From the NCBI GenBank assembly GCA_024235955.1, contig JACKLJ010000002.1:558001-622000 (forward strand): a stretch of DNA of 64,000 nt, given 5' to 3'. The position numbers and the translations under genes are program-made. This stretch comes from Burkholderiaceae bacterium. GTDB taxonomy: Bacteria; Pseudomonadota; Gammaproteobacteria; Burkholderiales; Burkholderiaceae_C. Shown one piece after another: positions 14,860 through 23,346 of this stretch. The notes under the pieces are model-generated. The model ran no database searches. It was not told where the DNA came from and was given only the letters and a program-made list of their open reading frames with translations. How positions within the stretch are numbered: position 1 is the stretch's first letter; each line of letters starts with the position of its first letter.

Positions 14860-17142
14860 TCAGGCCGCGACGAGTTGCCGGGCCAGTGCCACCTCGACGG
14901 AATCACCGTCCTGGTTCAGCACATCCAGTCCCGATTCGGGCACGTCTCCCGACGTGCTCTGCGAGACCATGATCTTCTTGGCCATCAACCCCAGGCAGGT
15001 CATCTGCGAGGAAGCCGCGTAGCCGAGGTAGATCACGCGAACCGGCTGCTTCTGGCCGATGCGCCATGAGCGCCTGGCCGCCTGCTGCAGGCTGTAGACG
15101 TTGTAGCCCGACTGCATGAACACGATCGTCGGAAACTCCAACAGGTCCAGGCCGGTTTTGACCAACTCGGGATTCGTGACCAACACGTCGATCCCGCGAT
15201 CCAACTGCTCGGCGATCCAGTCCTCGCGGCGGGAGGCATCCACGCTTGCGCGCAGCACCGCCACCTTGAAGCCTTCCTGCTCCAGCAGCACCTTCAAGCG
15301 CGACGTGGTGTCGCGGGTGCCGGTGTAGACCGAATAGACCAGCGTCTTGCGACCCGCAGCCTTCTCCTGCTTGCAGATCTCGATCAGCTCGCGCTCCTTG
15401 GGCATCACCTCCAGCTCGTTGAATTGAGCCGGAACGAAAGCCAAGGTCTGGCGCGTGCGCGGATGCACCACCGTCTCCGACCGGAAGCAGCAATCCGGCC
15501 AGGCCAGCAGCACGTTGAGGACCACGCCGAGCAGCGTCGTGTCGCGCTTCGCCAGCGCCTGCTTCAGCGCTGAGGTCAGCCGGCTCGACAGGTCGCGATA
15601 GGCCGTGGCTTGCGCCGTGCCCATCGCCACCTCGCGGAACTCCTCGTCGTAGGACGGCAGCACATTGCCGCCGATGTCCTTGAGCTTGAGGAACACTGTG
15701 AACGGCAGGACGCAACGCAGCACGCCCTTGGGACCGAACCCGGGAGCCTTGACCGTTCTGACACTGACCTTCGTGCCCTTCGCGGTCTTGTGCGCCGCGC
15801 CCGTGCTCTCGGAATAGATGTCCTTGAGGATGCCGTGATCGCGCATGAACGCCATCGCGGCCGAAGTCATGCTGCCGCTCTTGGTCGGGCGGTAGCCGTC
15901 TTCGATCATTCGCCCTGGGAGGGCTCGGAACAGCAGGTGGAACAGGTCATCGCCATAGCCGCCCATCAGCGTGCCGGTGAGCAGCAAGGTCTTGCGCGCC
16001 TTCGCTGCGAGCACGCCCATGGCCTGGCCTTGGGCACTGCCGCCGTTCTTGTACTCGTGCGCCTCGTCGGCGATGAGCAGATCGAACGTGCCTTGCGGCA
16101 GGTAGCGTTTGACGAACTCGGACGGCTGGTAGCCGCCCTCGCCGAAGCCGAACTCCATGTTCGCCATCGCCCGCTCCATGCGGTGGGCTTGACGATCCGA
16201 GAAGACCAGCTCGCCGTTGGCATCCATGAGGTTGATGAACTCGTGGATGTTGTCGCCCAGCATCGAGGCCAGGAAGCCGTCGCCGAACTTCTTCATCAGC
16301 TTCTGCGCGGTGACTTCCCCGATGGTCGGGATGCGCTGCAAGGCTTTGAAGACGGCCGTGGACTGGTCGCTGGCGGACAGGCTCCGCGGTCGCATCAGCG
16401 TCCACAGCGGTGCGGCGCAATGGCTGCACCGGCGGCGGTAGTCCTCGGCTTCGAGTTCGACCGGGTTGATCGGCTCGCCGTCGAGGTTGGTGATGACCTG
16501 GCCGCAGTCCGGGCATGCGCCCACGTCGCCGTGCCGCGTGCGCCGCACGTTGAAGACGGGCTTCCAATGGAAACCCATGCGCATCCGCACACGCCCGAGC
16601 ACGAAGAACTCCTGGCCGCGCACGGGCACGCCCAACTGCTCGCGCAGCTTGATGAGCTTGACCAAGGTGTCCGGGCCATTGAGCACCCAGACCTTGGCTC
16701 CGGCCACGGTCTCCTGGATTTCTCGGCGCCACTTGTAGACCAGGTGCGGCGGCGAAAGGACCAACGTGCGGCGATAGCCTTCGGCGTGCAGCACGGCCGC
16801 CGTGGCGATGCCAACGGTGGTCTTGCCGCAGCCCATCTCGCCATTGACGATCGCGGCGCGTTCGCCGCGGTCGGCCAGCAGCTCGGTGACGGCATGCACC
16901 ACCTCGGCTTGCGCGCCGAACAGCTTGCGCTTGAGACTTGCCAGCACGAGCTGGCGATGCGGCCGGGCCTGGCCGGTGTAGACGGGAGGGTTGGCGCGGT
17001 TGAGCGAATCCAGCAGCTCGTCGCCGAATTCGGCAACGAAGTCCTGAAGGCTCATCGCCAAGGGAGAAGCAGCCGCTTCGAGCAGGTCGCCCTGGACGGA
17101 CGTGCCATCGGCGGCGGGAACAACTTCGGTATCGAGGGACAT
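14860..17142 (-). CDS. SNF2-type DEAD/DEAH helicase with internal zinc ribbon
   Basis: The ATG at 17142 (760 residues) has GGAG 8 bp upstream; the frame extends 10 codons further without a ribosome site. Motif I is NGEMGCGKT (about residue 103), motif II is DEAH (about residue 355), motif III is LLTGT, and a C-terminal helicase domain ends with QQAARRSWRIGQ, the SNF2 motif VI. Two CxxC pairs (CPDC...CSHC, about residues 207-245) form an inserted zinc ribbon. SNF2 proteins remodel protein-DNA complexes rather than unwind. The role on ICEs is unknown. Confidence 0.88.
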   Translation of the reverse strand: MSLDTEVVPAADGTSVQGDLLEAAASPLAMSLQDFVAEFGDELLDSLNRANPPVYTGQARPHRQLVLASLKRKLFGAQAEVVHAVTELLADRGERAAIVNGEMGCGKTTVGIATAAVLHAEGYRRTLVLSPPHLVYKWRREIQETVAGAKVWVLNGPDTLVKLIKLREQLGVPVRGQEFFVLGRVRMRMGFHWKPVFNVRRTRHGDVGACPDCGQVITNLDGEPINPVELEAEDYRRRCSHCAAPLWTLMRPRSLSASDQSTAVFKALQRIPTIGEVTAQKLMKKFGDGFLASMLGDNIHEFINLMDANGELVFSDRQAHRMERAMANMEFGFGEGGYQPSEFVKRYLPQGTFDLLIADEAHEYKNGGSAQGQAMGVLAAKARKTLLLTGTLMGGYGDDLFHLLFRALPGRMIEDGYRPTKSGSMTSAAMAFMRDHGILKDIYSESTGAAHKTAKGTKVSVRTVKAPGFGPKGVLRCVLPFTVFLKLKDIGGNVLPSYDEEFREVAMGTAQATAYRDLSSRLTSALKQALAKRDTTLLGVVLNVLLAWPDCCFRSETVVHPRTRQTLAFVPAQFNELEVMPKERELIEICKQEKAAGRKTLVYSVYTGTRDTTSRLKVLLEQEGFKVAVLRASVDASRREDWIAEQLDRGIDVLVTNPELVKTGLDLLEFPTIVFMQSGYNVYSLQQAARRSWRIGQKQPVRVIYLGYAASSQMTCLGLMAKKIMVSQSTSGDVPESGLDVLNQDGDSVEVALARQLVAA

Positions 17143-17161
17143 GGTGATGCTCCAATGAAAT

Positions 17162-17200
17162 GGGGCATGCACCTCCCCCTGCGGGGCGATGGCATGCCCC
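17162..17200 (-). promoter_or_regulatory. Leader hairpin of the helicase gene
   Basis: A perfect 9-bp outer stem (GGGGCATGC/GCATGCCCC) encloses an inner CCCC-GCA-GGGG hairpin, 20 bp before the start codon and just before the ribosome site. It is one of a series of similar leaders in this block. Confidence 0.65.
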
Positions 17201-17244
17201 GGTGTGGGAAGAGAAGAACGGCACGTGGCCGCGGTGGATGAAGA

Positions 17245-17550
17245 TCAGTATTCGCTGGGCAGCAGCAGCGTGGTCACGCTGCGATCCCATTCGGTGATGA
17301 TCCAAAGCTTCAGGTCAGGCGCGACCTGGTAGGACGAGAACAGCCGATCCTCGCCGGAGCGCAGCGCGGCGTCGTTCTGCCGCCGGTCGCTGTCGTCGAG
17401 GTCGCCCCAGTCGCCGCTGAGATGGCGGCACAGGTACGGCGCCGGGTTGAGCCGGCCCTGCTGGACCAGCGCATCGATGCCGCAAGTCATGACCAGGTGC
17501 CCGGGGGCAAAGCGTGCTTGCGACGCCACGTTGAGAACTGCGAGTGCCAT
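17245..17550 (-). CDS. Conserved ICE hypothetical protein, 101 aa
   Basis: I set the start at the ATG at 17550 because AAGGAG lies 8 bp upstream; a longer open frame runs through the leader hairpin. The protein begins MALAVLNVASQARFAPGHLV and contains an acidic DWGDLDDSDRRQND stretch and a C-terminal beta-rich LKLWIITEWDRSVTTLLLP. No domain is recognised. It is placed between the methyltransferase and the helicase. Confidence 0.8.
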   Translation of the reverse strand: MALAVLNVASQARFAPGHLVMTCGIDALVQQGRLNPAPYLCRHLSGDWGDLDDSDRRQNDAALRSGEDRLFSSYQVAPDLKLWIITEWDRSVTTLLLPSEY

Positions 17551-17574
17551 GGTGTTTCTCCTTCGGATGAAAGA

Positions 17575-17606
17575 GGGCCACGGCACCCCGCGGGGTGACA
17601 TGGCCC
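17575..17606 (-). promoter_or_regulatory. Leader hairpin of the 101-aa protein gene
   Basis: An outer stem GGGCCATG/CGTGGCCC (one G-U pair) surrounds a perfect CACCCC/GGGGTG hairpin, 25 bp before the start codon at 17550. Confidence 0.6.
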
Positions 17607-17661
17607 CGTTGGGTGGATGAATTGATGAATGAAGCGACGGCGAACCGTCAGGGAACAGCAA

Positions 17662-18777
17662 TCAGCGGATGGTCAGCACCTCGCCGCAGGTCAACGAGCC
17701 CGGTGTCATGTCCCAGGCGCGGATGACCGGCACGAACTTGTCGGTGAGGATGCGCGTCTCGGCCACGGTGCCGTCGTCGCGCTCGGTGTACTCCGTGTGC
17801 AAGGTCTTCTCCTTGTGCGTGTCGCCCTTGACGACGAGCACACGGCCCGTCTTGGACTTCACCACACCGGAGATCGCACCCGCGGCGAGCGCCAAGGCGA
17901 GATGCCAATGCGATAACCCTCGCGCCGGGGGCCGCAGCGACTGCTGCGCGGCGCCCAGGTGCGTGTCGAGCGTGGACCAGAGCCCTTGCAGCCGGCCGAC
18001 TTCTTCGGCGAACTGCTCAGGCTCCATCGTCACGCGGTAGAAGTGCTCCGGCTCGGCCGTGGCGGGCACCGTGTACGGCAGGAACGGCCATTCAACCGGC
18101 AGCTCCTCCGCTTCGGCGCCGCCTTGCCCGATCTGCAACAGCAGCGCGCGCGTGGCCTTGACCGAATCCGATACCTGGTCACGCTGGCGAACCTTGCGAC
18201 CGAAGATCACGACCTGCTTGAACTGCGAGTCCACCGCGCGGTAGATGCGCAGCTCGGCGAAGTGCCGGGTCAGCCAGCCGACCAGCTCGGCGTCGAGCAC
18301 GTAGTGCGGAACGATGTAGACCATCACGCCGCCGTACTGCAGCAGCGGAAGCGCCTTTTGGTAGAACAGCTTTTCCAGCCGGGCGCGGCCCTGGCCCTGA
18401 TAGCCGATGTTGCCATTGGCATCCTTGGTCAGGTCGCCATACGGCGGGTTGAGCCACAGCAGACCGAAGCTCTGCCGGCTGATCAGCGTGTCCATCAGGT
18501 CGCCGTGGATGCAGCGATCGACCAGCTGCCGGGCATGGCGTGCACGCTCGGCGTCGTACTCGACGGCGAAGGACTGGACCTGCTCGCGCCCGAGGGCGTG
18601 CGCGGCTTCGGCGATCGCCACGCCTTCGCCGGCGCAGGGATCGAGAATGCACAGCGGCCCGGCCGAGGGAGCGGCGGGCACCAGTGCGGCGAGTGCTCTT
18701 TCGAGCGTGGGTTCGTCCGTGGGGAAGTACCCGTTCTTGACGAAGTTGCGGGCGAGCCGCGGAAACATGAGGGCCAT
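17662..18777 (-). CDS. SAM-dependent DNA methyltransferase-like protein (DUF6094 type)
   Basis: The ATG at 18777 (371 residues) has AGGAG 6 bp upstream. Motif I is LDPCAGEG (about residue 47) and motif IV is NPPY (about residue 112), the amino-N6-adenine methyltransferase pair, so the fold and SAM binding are clear. No target-recognition domain is obvious and there is no restriction partner. From memory, related ICE proteins are listed as DUF6094. It may protect the element from host restriction; that is inference. Confidence 0.82.
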   Translation of the reverse strand: MALMFPRLARNFVKNGYFPTDEPTLERALAALVPAAPSAGPLCILDPCAGEGVAIAEAAHALGREQVQSFAVEYDAERARHARQLVDRCIHGDLMDTLISRQSFGLLWLNPPYGDLTKDANGNIGYQGQGRARLEKLFYQKALPLLQYGGVMVYIVPHYVLDAELVGWLTRHFAELRIYRAVDSQFKQVVIFGRKVRQRDQVSDSVKATRALLLQIGQGGAEAEELPVEWPFLPYTVPATAEPEHFYRVTMEPEQFAEEVGRLQGLWSTLDTHLGAAQQSLRPPARGLSHWHLALALAAGAISGVVKSKTGRVLVVKGDTHKEKTLHTEYTERDDGTVAETRILTDKFVPVIRAWDMTPGSLTCGEVLTIR

Positions 18778-18812
18778 GGGAATCTCCTGGCAGTAGATGA
18801 ATTGAAGGGGGC

Positions 18813-18835
18813 GGACACGCGGGGCGTGCATGTCC
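18813..18835 (-). promoter_or_regulatory. Leader hairpin of the methyltransferase gene
   Basis: A short GGACA/TGTCC stem encloses a CG-rich inner helix, 36 bp before the start codon. It is shorter than its neighbours but has the same placement. Confidence 0.5.
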
Positions 18836-18847
18836 GGTGTGAGAACC

Positions 18848-19504
18848 TCAAGCCACCGCTTCGAGCGGTTGTGCCGAGGGGATGCGGCTGACGGGCGCAT
18901 CGGCGACGAGCGCGCCGCTGCGGATCAGGCCGCCCAGCACCTGGGTCAGCGTCGGCACGTCAATGGCGAGCCGGTGACCTTCCAGGGGGCCGAGGGCGAA
19001 CGGCAGGCGCGTCAGCATCGACTTCGCCTGCAGCAACTCCAGCACGCTATCGCGCCAGGGGTCGAGAAGCGGCAGCGGGCAGGTGTCCCGCACCAGCGTC
19101 CACAGCCGGTCGAGCCGGTGCGTGGAACCGCGTGGCAGGAGCGCCAGCGCGCTGGCGTTGGCCTTGTCGGGCTTGACGCAGCGCCGATCGAACAGCCAGA
19201 TGTTGGTCAGCGAGCCGAACAGCGTGCGCCGATAGGCGCGCGCGCTGCGCTTTTCCAGGTTCTCGACGTTGCCGACGAAGACCGGGATGCTCGCGCCCTG
19301 CTCGGTGATGACGTGGAACTGATCCAGTCCCTGTTCGTCCCGGCCCAGGGTGAGGCGGGCCAGAAATTCCTGGACGGCGGTGTCGCGCGCCCAGAGAGAG
19401 ATGAAGACCAGGTTGCCGTTCTCGTCACCGACGCAGCCATCGGCCATCAGGTCGGGGCATTCGTCGATGCGATAGAGCGTCTTGGGGGAAAAAGGTGCAG
19501 GCAT
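18848..19504 (-). CDS. Conserved ICE hypothetical protein, 218 aa
   Basis: The ATG at 19504 is preceded by GAGGAC; upstream codons in the frame lack a ribosome site. The protein begins MPAPFSPKTLYRIDECPDLMADGCVGDENGNLVF and is mixed alpha/beta, with no recognised domain or catalytic motif. It is preceded by a copy of the three-hairpin RNA about 100 bp upstream and a weaker leader hairpin at 19529-19560. Confidence 0.78.
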   Translation of the reverse strand: MPAPFSPKTLYRIDECPDLMADGCVGDENGNLVFISLWARDTAVQEFLARLTLGRDEQGLDQFHVITEQGASIPVFVGNVENLEKRSARAYRRTLFGSLTNIWLFDRRCVKPDKANASALALLPRGSTHRLDRLWTLVRDTCPLPLLDPWRDSVLELLQAKSMLTRLPFALGPLEGHRLAIDVPTLTQVLGGLIRSGALVADAPVSRIPSAQPLEAVA

Positions 19505-19605
19505 GGTGATGTCCTCGAAGTGAGCGGAGACAGCACCGCCCGCGAGGGCAGTCACTGCCCCTGGGGGATGGAAGAAAACGCGGTGAGCGTCGTGGCGAAG
19601 AATCA

Positions 19606-19684
19606 GACCGTGCGTCGCAACGCACCGTAGCCTTGAAGGTCTGGGCTACCTGGGCATGTTGTCGGCAGCGCCGACGGACATGGG
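19606..19684 (-). ncRNA. Three-hairpin leader RNA motif, copy A
   Basis: On the minus strand, in order, are stem GTCGGC/GCCGAC, a linker with CATGCCCAGG, stem GTAGCC/GGCTAC and stem TGCGT/ACGCA closed by a UGCG tetraloop. Relative to the other copies the second and third stems differ at both partners, keeping pairing. It lies about 100 bp upstream of the 218-aa gene. Confidence 0.7.
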
Positions 19685-19970
19685 CCATAGCCTGCGCCAA
19701 ATTGCGCAGATAGCAGGAGCGGAAAACCGACCCGGCGCGCAACCCTGTTTGCCTTGGCGCATCGCCTGCAATGGCGGAAGCCGGAAGGACCGCCACAAAA
19801 GCAAGCTGCCTCGGGGACACCGAGGCGGCAAAGATGACTGCTTGGCTCAGGGAGGAAAAGCCAGGGAGGTATGCAGTCGAACCTCAATTTTCGCGGCGGC
19901 AGCGAATTGCCGCACTAGGGTTACACCGAACCAAATTGAACGTGGTGCGCTGGCAGCACAGCGCCAGCAA

Positions 19971-20009
19971 AAGAAAAGCGGATCATGCCGCGATGGGCAC
20001 GATCCGCTT
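19971..20009 (-). terminator. Terminator of the DUF932 gene
   Basis: A 9-bp perfect stem (AAGCGGATC/GATCCGCTT) with a 16-nt loop is followed on the minus strand by TTTTCTTTT. It begins just after the DUF932 stop codon at 20015. Confidence 0.7.
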
Positions 20010-20014
20010 GTGGG

Positions 20015-20842
20015 TCAGGCTTTGAGCTGACGCAGGCCATCCGCGAGCAGCCACAGCGCCCGGTTGAGCCGGACGTTCTGGTCGATGCCCTGGACGGGTC
20101 GCGTGCGCTGCTGGCGCCCGTTGGCGGCACGGCCGGTCAGGCCGCCCTTGACCAGGTTCTCCTGGATCCGGTTGAAGACCGACCACAAATCGGCGCGGTT
20201 GTCGTCGTAACGACGGGGCCGCAGGATCTGGGTCTCCGTGATGGGCAAGGCCTTGTCCGAATCGTCGTACTTCAAGGTCAGCGCCGATCTGGCGAAGACC
20301 TCGGCCTCGCCGTCGTCCAGCGTGATGACCCGCATGGCGTCGCGCGAGTCCTGCACGCGCTCGAAGCCGTGCAGCACCTCGTAGGCGCCTTCGATCACGT
20401 GATCGGTGACGCTGCCCTTGTGGGGCACGCGCACGTCGGCGAAGGTGTCGCCGCACACCAGGCCGTTGTGGCAAACGAAGCGGAACATGCCCGCGAGCAT
20501 CTGGTAGCTGCTGCTGCCGTCGTGCGAGTTGAGCAGAATGATCTCGTTCGCCTCGGCACCGTTGATCTGGCTGGCGTGGCGAAGGCGCAGCATGTGCTTG
20601 GTGTAGTCGCGGCGATCCTCGTGTCGCACGCGGGTCTGGCACACCATGAACGGCTGGAAGCCTTCTTTGCGCAGTTCAGTCAGCACAGCCGCCGTGGGGA
20701 TATAGCTGTACCGTTCGGAGCGGCTTTCGTGCGGGGTGTCCGCGAAGATGGACGGGGCCACGGTGCGAATCTGATCGTCCGACAGCGGATGGTCGGCGCG
20801 CAGCACCGGGGAACGAGAGGCGAAGCTGGATGCGAGTTGCAT
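20015..20842 (-). CDS. DUF932 domain protein
   Basis: The ATG at 20842 (275 residues) has AAGGAG 7 bp upstream. The sequence (ERYSYIPTAAVLTELRKEGFQP..., LLNSHDGSSSYQMLAGMFRFVCHNGLVCG) is typical of the DUF932 family, which is widespread on plasmids, phages and ICEs. The function is not established. It has its own leader hairpin and terminator, so it may be a single transcript. Confidence 0.9.
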   Translation of the reverse strand: MQLASSFASRSPVLRADHPLSDDQIRTVAPSIFADTPHESRSERYSYIPTAAVLTELRKEGFQPFMVCQTRVRHEDRRDYTKHMLRLRHASQINGAEANEIILLNSHDGSSSYQMLAGMFRFVCHNGLVCGDTFADVRVPHKGSVTDHVIEGAYEVLHGFERVQDSRDAMRVITLDDGEAEVFARSALTLKYDDSDKALPITETQILRPRRYDDNRADLWSVFNRIQENLVKGGLTGRAANGRQQRTRPVQGIDQNVRLNRALWLLADGLRQLKA

Positions 20843-20871
20843 GATGATCTCCTTGCGGAATGGAGCAATCG

Positions 20872-20896
20872 GCATCCAGCGGCCGAGGCCGGATGC
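20872..20896 (-). promoter_or_regulatory. Leader hairpin of the DUF932 gene
   Basis: An outer GCATCC/GGATGC stem encloses an inner GGCC-TC-GGCC, 29 bp before the start codon and ahead of the AAGGAG ribosome site. Confidence 0.55.
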
Positions 20897-20913
20897 GCGC
20901 GATTGCGTGGGAC

Positions 20914-20939
20914 GAAAAAAAGCCCTGCTGAACAGGGCC
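20914..20939 (-). terminator. Terminator downstream of the 88-aa protein gene
   Basis: Stem GCCCTG/CAGGGC with a 5-nt loop is followed on the minus strand by seven T. It lies 40 bp past the stop at 20980. Confidence 0.85.
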
Positions 20940-20979
20940 TGGTGAAAGGGATGAAGAAACGGGCCGTGGAAGGGCCGGC

Positions 20980-21249
20980 CTATGGGGGCGGAACCAACTC
21001 CCAGCCGCGGCTATGCGGGTTGAAGCGCAGCGCTTCCTGGCCTTTGAGGATCGGCGTGAAGCCTTCGAGGAAGACGTGGCGCAGGTACAGCGCGCGGTAG
21101 GTCAGTGCCTGCCACGCCTGTTCTTCGCTCAGGCCGTTGGCGATGAAGTGCTCGCGCAGCTCGTCGTCGTCGGAAACCTCGTTGTTGGCCAACTGGTCTT
21201 CGACGAAGCGAAGCAGCTCGGACGGCAAGGACGACAGGATGGTGTCCAT
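20980..21249 (-). CDS. Small conserved ICE protein, 88 aa
   Basis: The ATG at 21249 lies 7 bp after the preceding stop and has GAGG upstream; the frame is open further left but only as overlap with its neighbour. The acidic helical protein (MDTILSSLPSELLRFVEDQLANNEVSDDDELREHF) looks like a small regulator or antitoxin-like helical protein. No family is recognised. It is probably co-transcribed with the 131-aa gene upstream. Confidence 0.75.
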   Translation of the reverse strand: MDTILSSLPSELLRFVEDQLANNEVSDDDELREHFIANGLSEEQAWQALTYRALYLRHVFLEGFTPILKGQEALRFNPHSRGWELVPPP

Positions 21250-21256
21250 GTGCGCC

Positions 21257-21652
21257 TCACTCGGTGGCTGCATCGCCGGCCGCGTTGCTCGTCGGCTGCT
21301 GCTGGTGAAAGGCATGCACCCGTGCGCGCCAGGTGGCGCACCGCTGCGGCGCCATGTCGAGATAGCGCAGCGGGCACGAGTAGTAGTACGGGTGCTCGGC
21401 CTCGACCAGGGACTTGTAGCCCCACTCGCGGCCTTCGCTTTCCAGCAGATGGCAGCCGATCAAGGTGGCCGACTCTCCGGGTGTGAGACCCAGGACGCCG
21501 GCCTGCTTGGCGGTGACGCGCACCACCGTCCACAGCACGTTGCAGACCAGTGTGTGGTCGATGACCTCATTGCGCGACCGCTCGGTTTCCTCTGTTGCGG
21601 TCAGCTCGCGGATCAACTGATCGCGCGTCAAACGAACGAATGTCCAGCCCAT
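21257..21652 (-). CDS. Conserved ICE hypothetical protein, 131 aa
   Basis: The ATG at 21652 has AGGAG 7 bp upstream and sits just after a strong leader hairpin; the frame is open for 90 more codons upstream but without support. The protein begins MGWTFVRLTRDQLIRELT and contains a WGYKSLVEAEHPYYYSCPLRYL segment. That segment is shared, to my recollection, by unnamed ICE and plasmid proteins of this block. The function is unknown. Confidence 0.78.
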   Translation of the reverse strand: MGWTFVRLTRDQLIRELTATEETERSRNEVIDHTLVCNVLWTVVRVTAKQAGVLGLTPGESATLIGCHLLESEGREWGYKSLVEAEHPYYYSCPLRYLDMAPQRCATWRARVHAFHQQQPTSNAAGDAATE

Positions 21653-21685
21653 GGAATGACTCCTGTGAGAAAGGGCCGGAGTCCT

Positions 21686-21711
21686 CCCGCCGGGGAAGGA
21701 ACCCCGGCGGG
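21686..21711 (-). promoter_or_regulatory. Leader hairpin of the 131-aa protein gene
   Basis: A perfect 10-bp stem CCCGCCGGGG/CCCCGGCGGG with a 6-nt loop lies 33 bp before the start codon. It is followed by a gene rather than a T run, so it is not a terminator. Confidence 0.7.
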
Positions 21712-21752
21712 TGGTGAAAGCCGCAGAAACGCGGCGAGGGACGGCGGTCGGA

Positions 21753-22382
21753 TCAGACCCTGGCGAGGTGCCAGTCCTGGGACAGCGGAGCGAACTCGTA
21801 GCCCAAGTCGCCGAGGCGGTCGCGCTGCTGACGCAGCACGCGCCGATCCACGGTGGCATCGAGCTTGACGACATCGCCCAGCGGCCAGAGCGCACCGAAC
21901 AGCACCGCGTCGTCGCCGTCGTCGGCATTGGCCGAAGCCTCGGCAGACGCAGCAGCCGGTTCGCTGCCGAACGGCGTGGTATCGACCAGTGGGTCGCGCG
22001 AACGGCGTGCCTTCTTCCGGCCGGCCGCCTTAGGGGCGGTCGTCGGCGTCGGCGTGGCGGTCTGCGCTTCCTCGTCGATCGGATCGACTTCCTGCGGACT
22101 CAGCCGGCGGGCGTCGTCGCGGCTCAGGGCGTCGATGGCTGACAAGGTCATCCCGCCCAAGAGGGCGCGGATCTCGATGACCATCCTGCCGTTGGCGGTG
22201 TACGTGGACGGGCGAATCTCCGCGATGGCGAAATCGCCCTCGTACTTGCCTTCGGCGTACTGGTCGAGTTCGGCGTTCTTCACGACGAACTCGCCGATGG
22301 AGGTCGCGAGGCGGCCGACGTTGAAGTCGCCGTTGCGGCCGTGGATGGTCTTGATGGCCAGTTGGCCGGGAATGGTGATCAT
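21753..22382 (-). CDS. DUF3275 family protein
   Basis: The 209-residue protein has an N-terminal beta-rich domain (MITIPGQLAIKTIHGRNGDFNVGRLATSIGEFVVKN...), a charged low-complexity linker (about 95-150) and a short C-terminal domain. This is the pattern of DUF3275 proteins, which accompany DUF3577 and topB genes on ICEs. The function is unknown, and a single-strand or replication-associated role is only a guess from company. The DUF3577 gene is transcribed just upstream. Confidence 0.85.
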   Translation of the reverse strand: MITIPGQLAIKTIHGRNGDFNVGRLATSIGEFVVKNAELDQYAEGKYEGDFAIAEIRPSTYTANGRMVIEIRALLGGMTLSAIDALSRDDARRLSPQEVDPIDEEAQTATPTPTTAPKAAGRKKARRSRDPLVDTTPFGSEPAAASAEASANADDGDDAVLFGALWPLGDVVKLDATVDRRVLRQQRDRLGDLGYEFAPLSQDWHLARV

Positions 22383-22464
22383 GAAGAACTCCTGCGGACG
22401 AAGCTGCGATCACGCATACGGCTGTCATGGCGACGGTCGCATGCGCACGCGATTGGGAAGAAGA

Positions 22465-22489
22465 CAAGGCCCCGGGGAACGGGGCCTTG
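22465..22489 (-). terminator. Terminator-like hairpin after the DUF3577 gene
   Basis: A 10-bp perfect stem CAAGGCCCCG/CGGGGCCTTG with a GGGAA loop (plus-strand view) lies 4 bp past the stop at 22494. The T run that follows is weak (TCTTCTTCC), so it may be a partial terminator or a 3'-end stabiliser. Confidence 0.6.
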
Positions 22490-22493
22490 CGGA

Positions 22494-23048
22494 TCAGAAC
22501 GACTCGGCAACTTCCAATGCGGGGGCATCGGCAGTGGCTTCATCGGCAGCTTCGGCGGCGGGCCCGGCGGGCTCGGACGCAGCGACTTGCGGTTCCGCGG
22601 AAGTCGCGGGGACATCCGTGTTGCGCGTGTCGCGGTCGTCGGCATCGGTCGGCTTGGGCTCGGCCTTGTAGACGAGCTTTCCGTCGACCTTGATCCAACT
22701 GACGAACAGCAGGCGGGCCTTGAGGCTCACCCCCTGCTCGCCGGCACGCTTGCCCTTGGAGTAGGTGAAGGTGTCGGTCCACAGGTCGCCCAGACGGAAG
22801 CCGATCGTCACTTTCTTCTCGGCATCGACCGCTTGGATGCAGCGGCGCACCAGGTGCTGCGCTTCGGAACCCGAGACGCGCGTGTCGAAACGCACGTAGG
22901 AAACGTCATCGCTGGGGCCGTTGAGCGCAGCGATATCGCACGCCAGGAACGCATCACCTTTCTTGGGCTTCACCTCGCGGATGCGATTGAGATACCCGAG
23001 GCCGGTGATGTGCAGGTCGAAGTAGGACTTGTCGGTGGAAGTGGTCAT
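22494..23048 (-). CDS. DUF3577 protein, STY4534-type ICE replication protein
   Basis: The ATG at 23048 (184 residues) has AGGAG 7 bp upstream. The sequence (SYFDLHITGLGYLNRIREVKPKKGDAFLACDIAALNG...) matches DUF3577, listed in similar islands as the STY4534-family replication protein. The fold looks OB-like, and the tail is acidic and Ala-rich as in single-strand binding proteins. It has both a leader hairpin and copy B of the three-hairpin RNA upstream. Confidence 0.88.
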   Translation of the reverse strand: MTTSTDKSYFDLHITGLGYLNRIREVKPKKGDAFLACDIAALNGPSDDVSYVRFDTRVSGSEAQHLVRRCIQAVDAEKKVTIGFRLGDLWTDTFTYSKGKRAGEQGVSLKARLLFVSWIKVDGKLVYKAEPKPTDADDRDTRNTDVPATSAEPQVAASEPAGPAAEAADEATADAPALEVAESF

Positions 23049-23087
23049 GGTGAATCTCCTGAGAACAATGTGGCGGAGACACACCCG

Positions 23088-23124
23088 ACCCAAGGCGGGG
23101 AAGGTGTGGAACCCCCGCGTGGGT
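23088..23124 (-). promoter_or_regulatory. Leader hairpin of the DUF3577 gene
   Basis: Two stacked stems, ACCCA/TGGGT and GCGGGG/CCCCGC, close a 12-nt loop 40 bp before the start codon. Confidence 0.65.
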
Positions 23125-23205
23125 TGAAGGAACAGCTTGGGTGGCATCACCATCGGGAGAACCGATGGCTGTTCGCGCTGGGATGCCGGAGCGAACTGGT
23201 TGATC

Positions 23206-23285
23206 AACGCGGTCGGAACCGCGTCGCAGTCTTGAAGATCGAGACTGCCTGGGCATGCTGCTGACGGGCGTCAGCGGAACATGGC
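23206..23285 (-). ncRNA. Three-hairpin leader RNA motif, copy B
   Basis: The minus-strand stems are GCTGAC/GTCAGC, GCAGTC/GACTGC and CGCGGT/ACCGCG with a UCCG tetraloop, with CATGCCCAGG between the first and second. It lies about 160 bp upstream of the DUF3577 start and 60 bp after a truncated PP-loop gene. Confidence 0.72.
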
Positions 23286-23346
23286 GGCAGCGTGGCGCCA
23301 GGCGCGCGCCCGTGCGAGCGGCAATCGGCACCGGCGGCTGTCCGCA

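Larger units (their letters stand above)
19505..20014. other. Intergenic region with RNA motif and terminator
   Basis: No gene is supported in these 510 bp. They hold a GC-rich leader hairpin (19529-19560), copy A of the three-hairpin RNA (19606-19684) and the terminator of the DUF932 gene at the right end. The stretch between 19690 and 19970 shows nothing recognisable. Confidence 0.6.

Noticed and set aside
15610..17241. A 543-codon plus-strand open frame opposite the helicase
   Set aside because: It is a mirror of the real gene's codon bias in high-GC DNA, with Glu/Gln/Arg/His-rich low-complexity translation and no domain. The minus-strand helicase motifs are decisive.
21686..21711. Reading the leader hairpins as terminators of the preceding genes
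   Set aside because: They lack T runs and sit at a constant distance from the next start codon, while several preceding genes have their own separate terminators.
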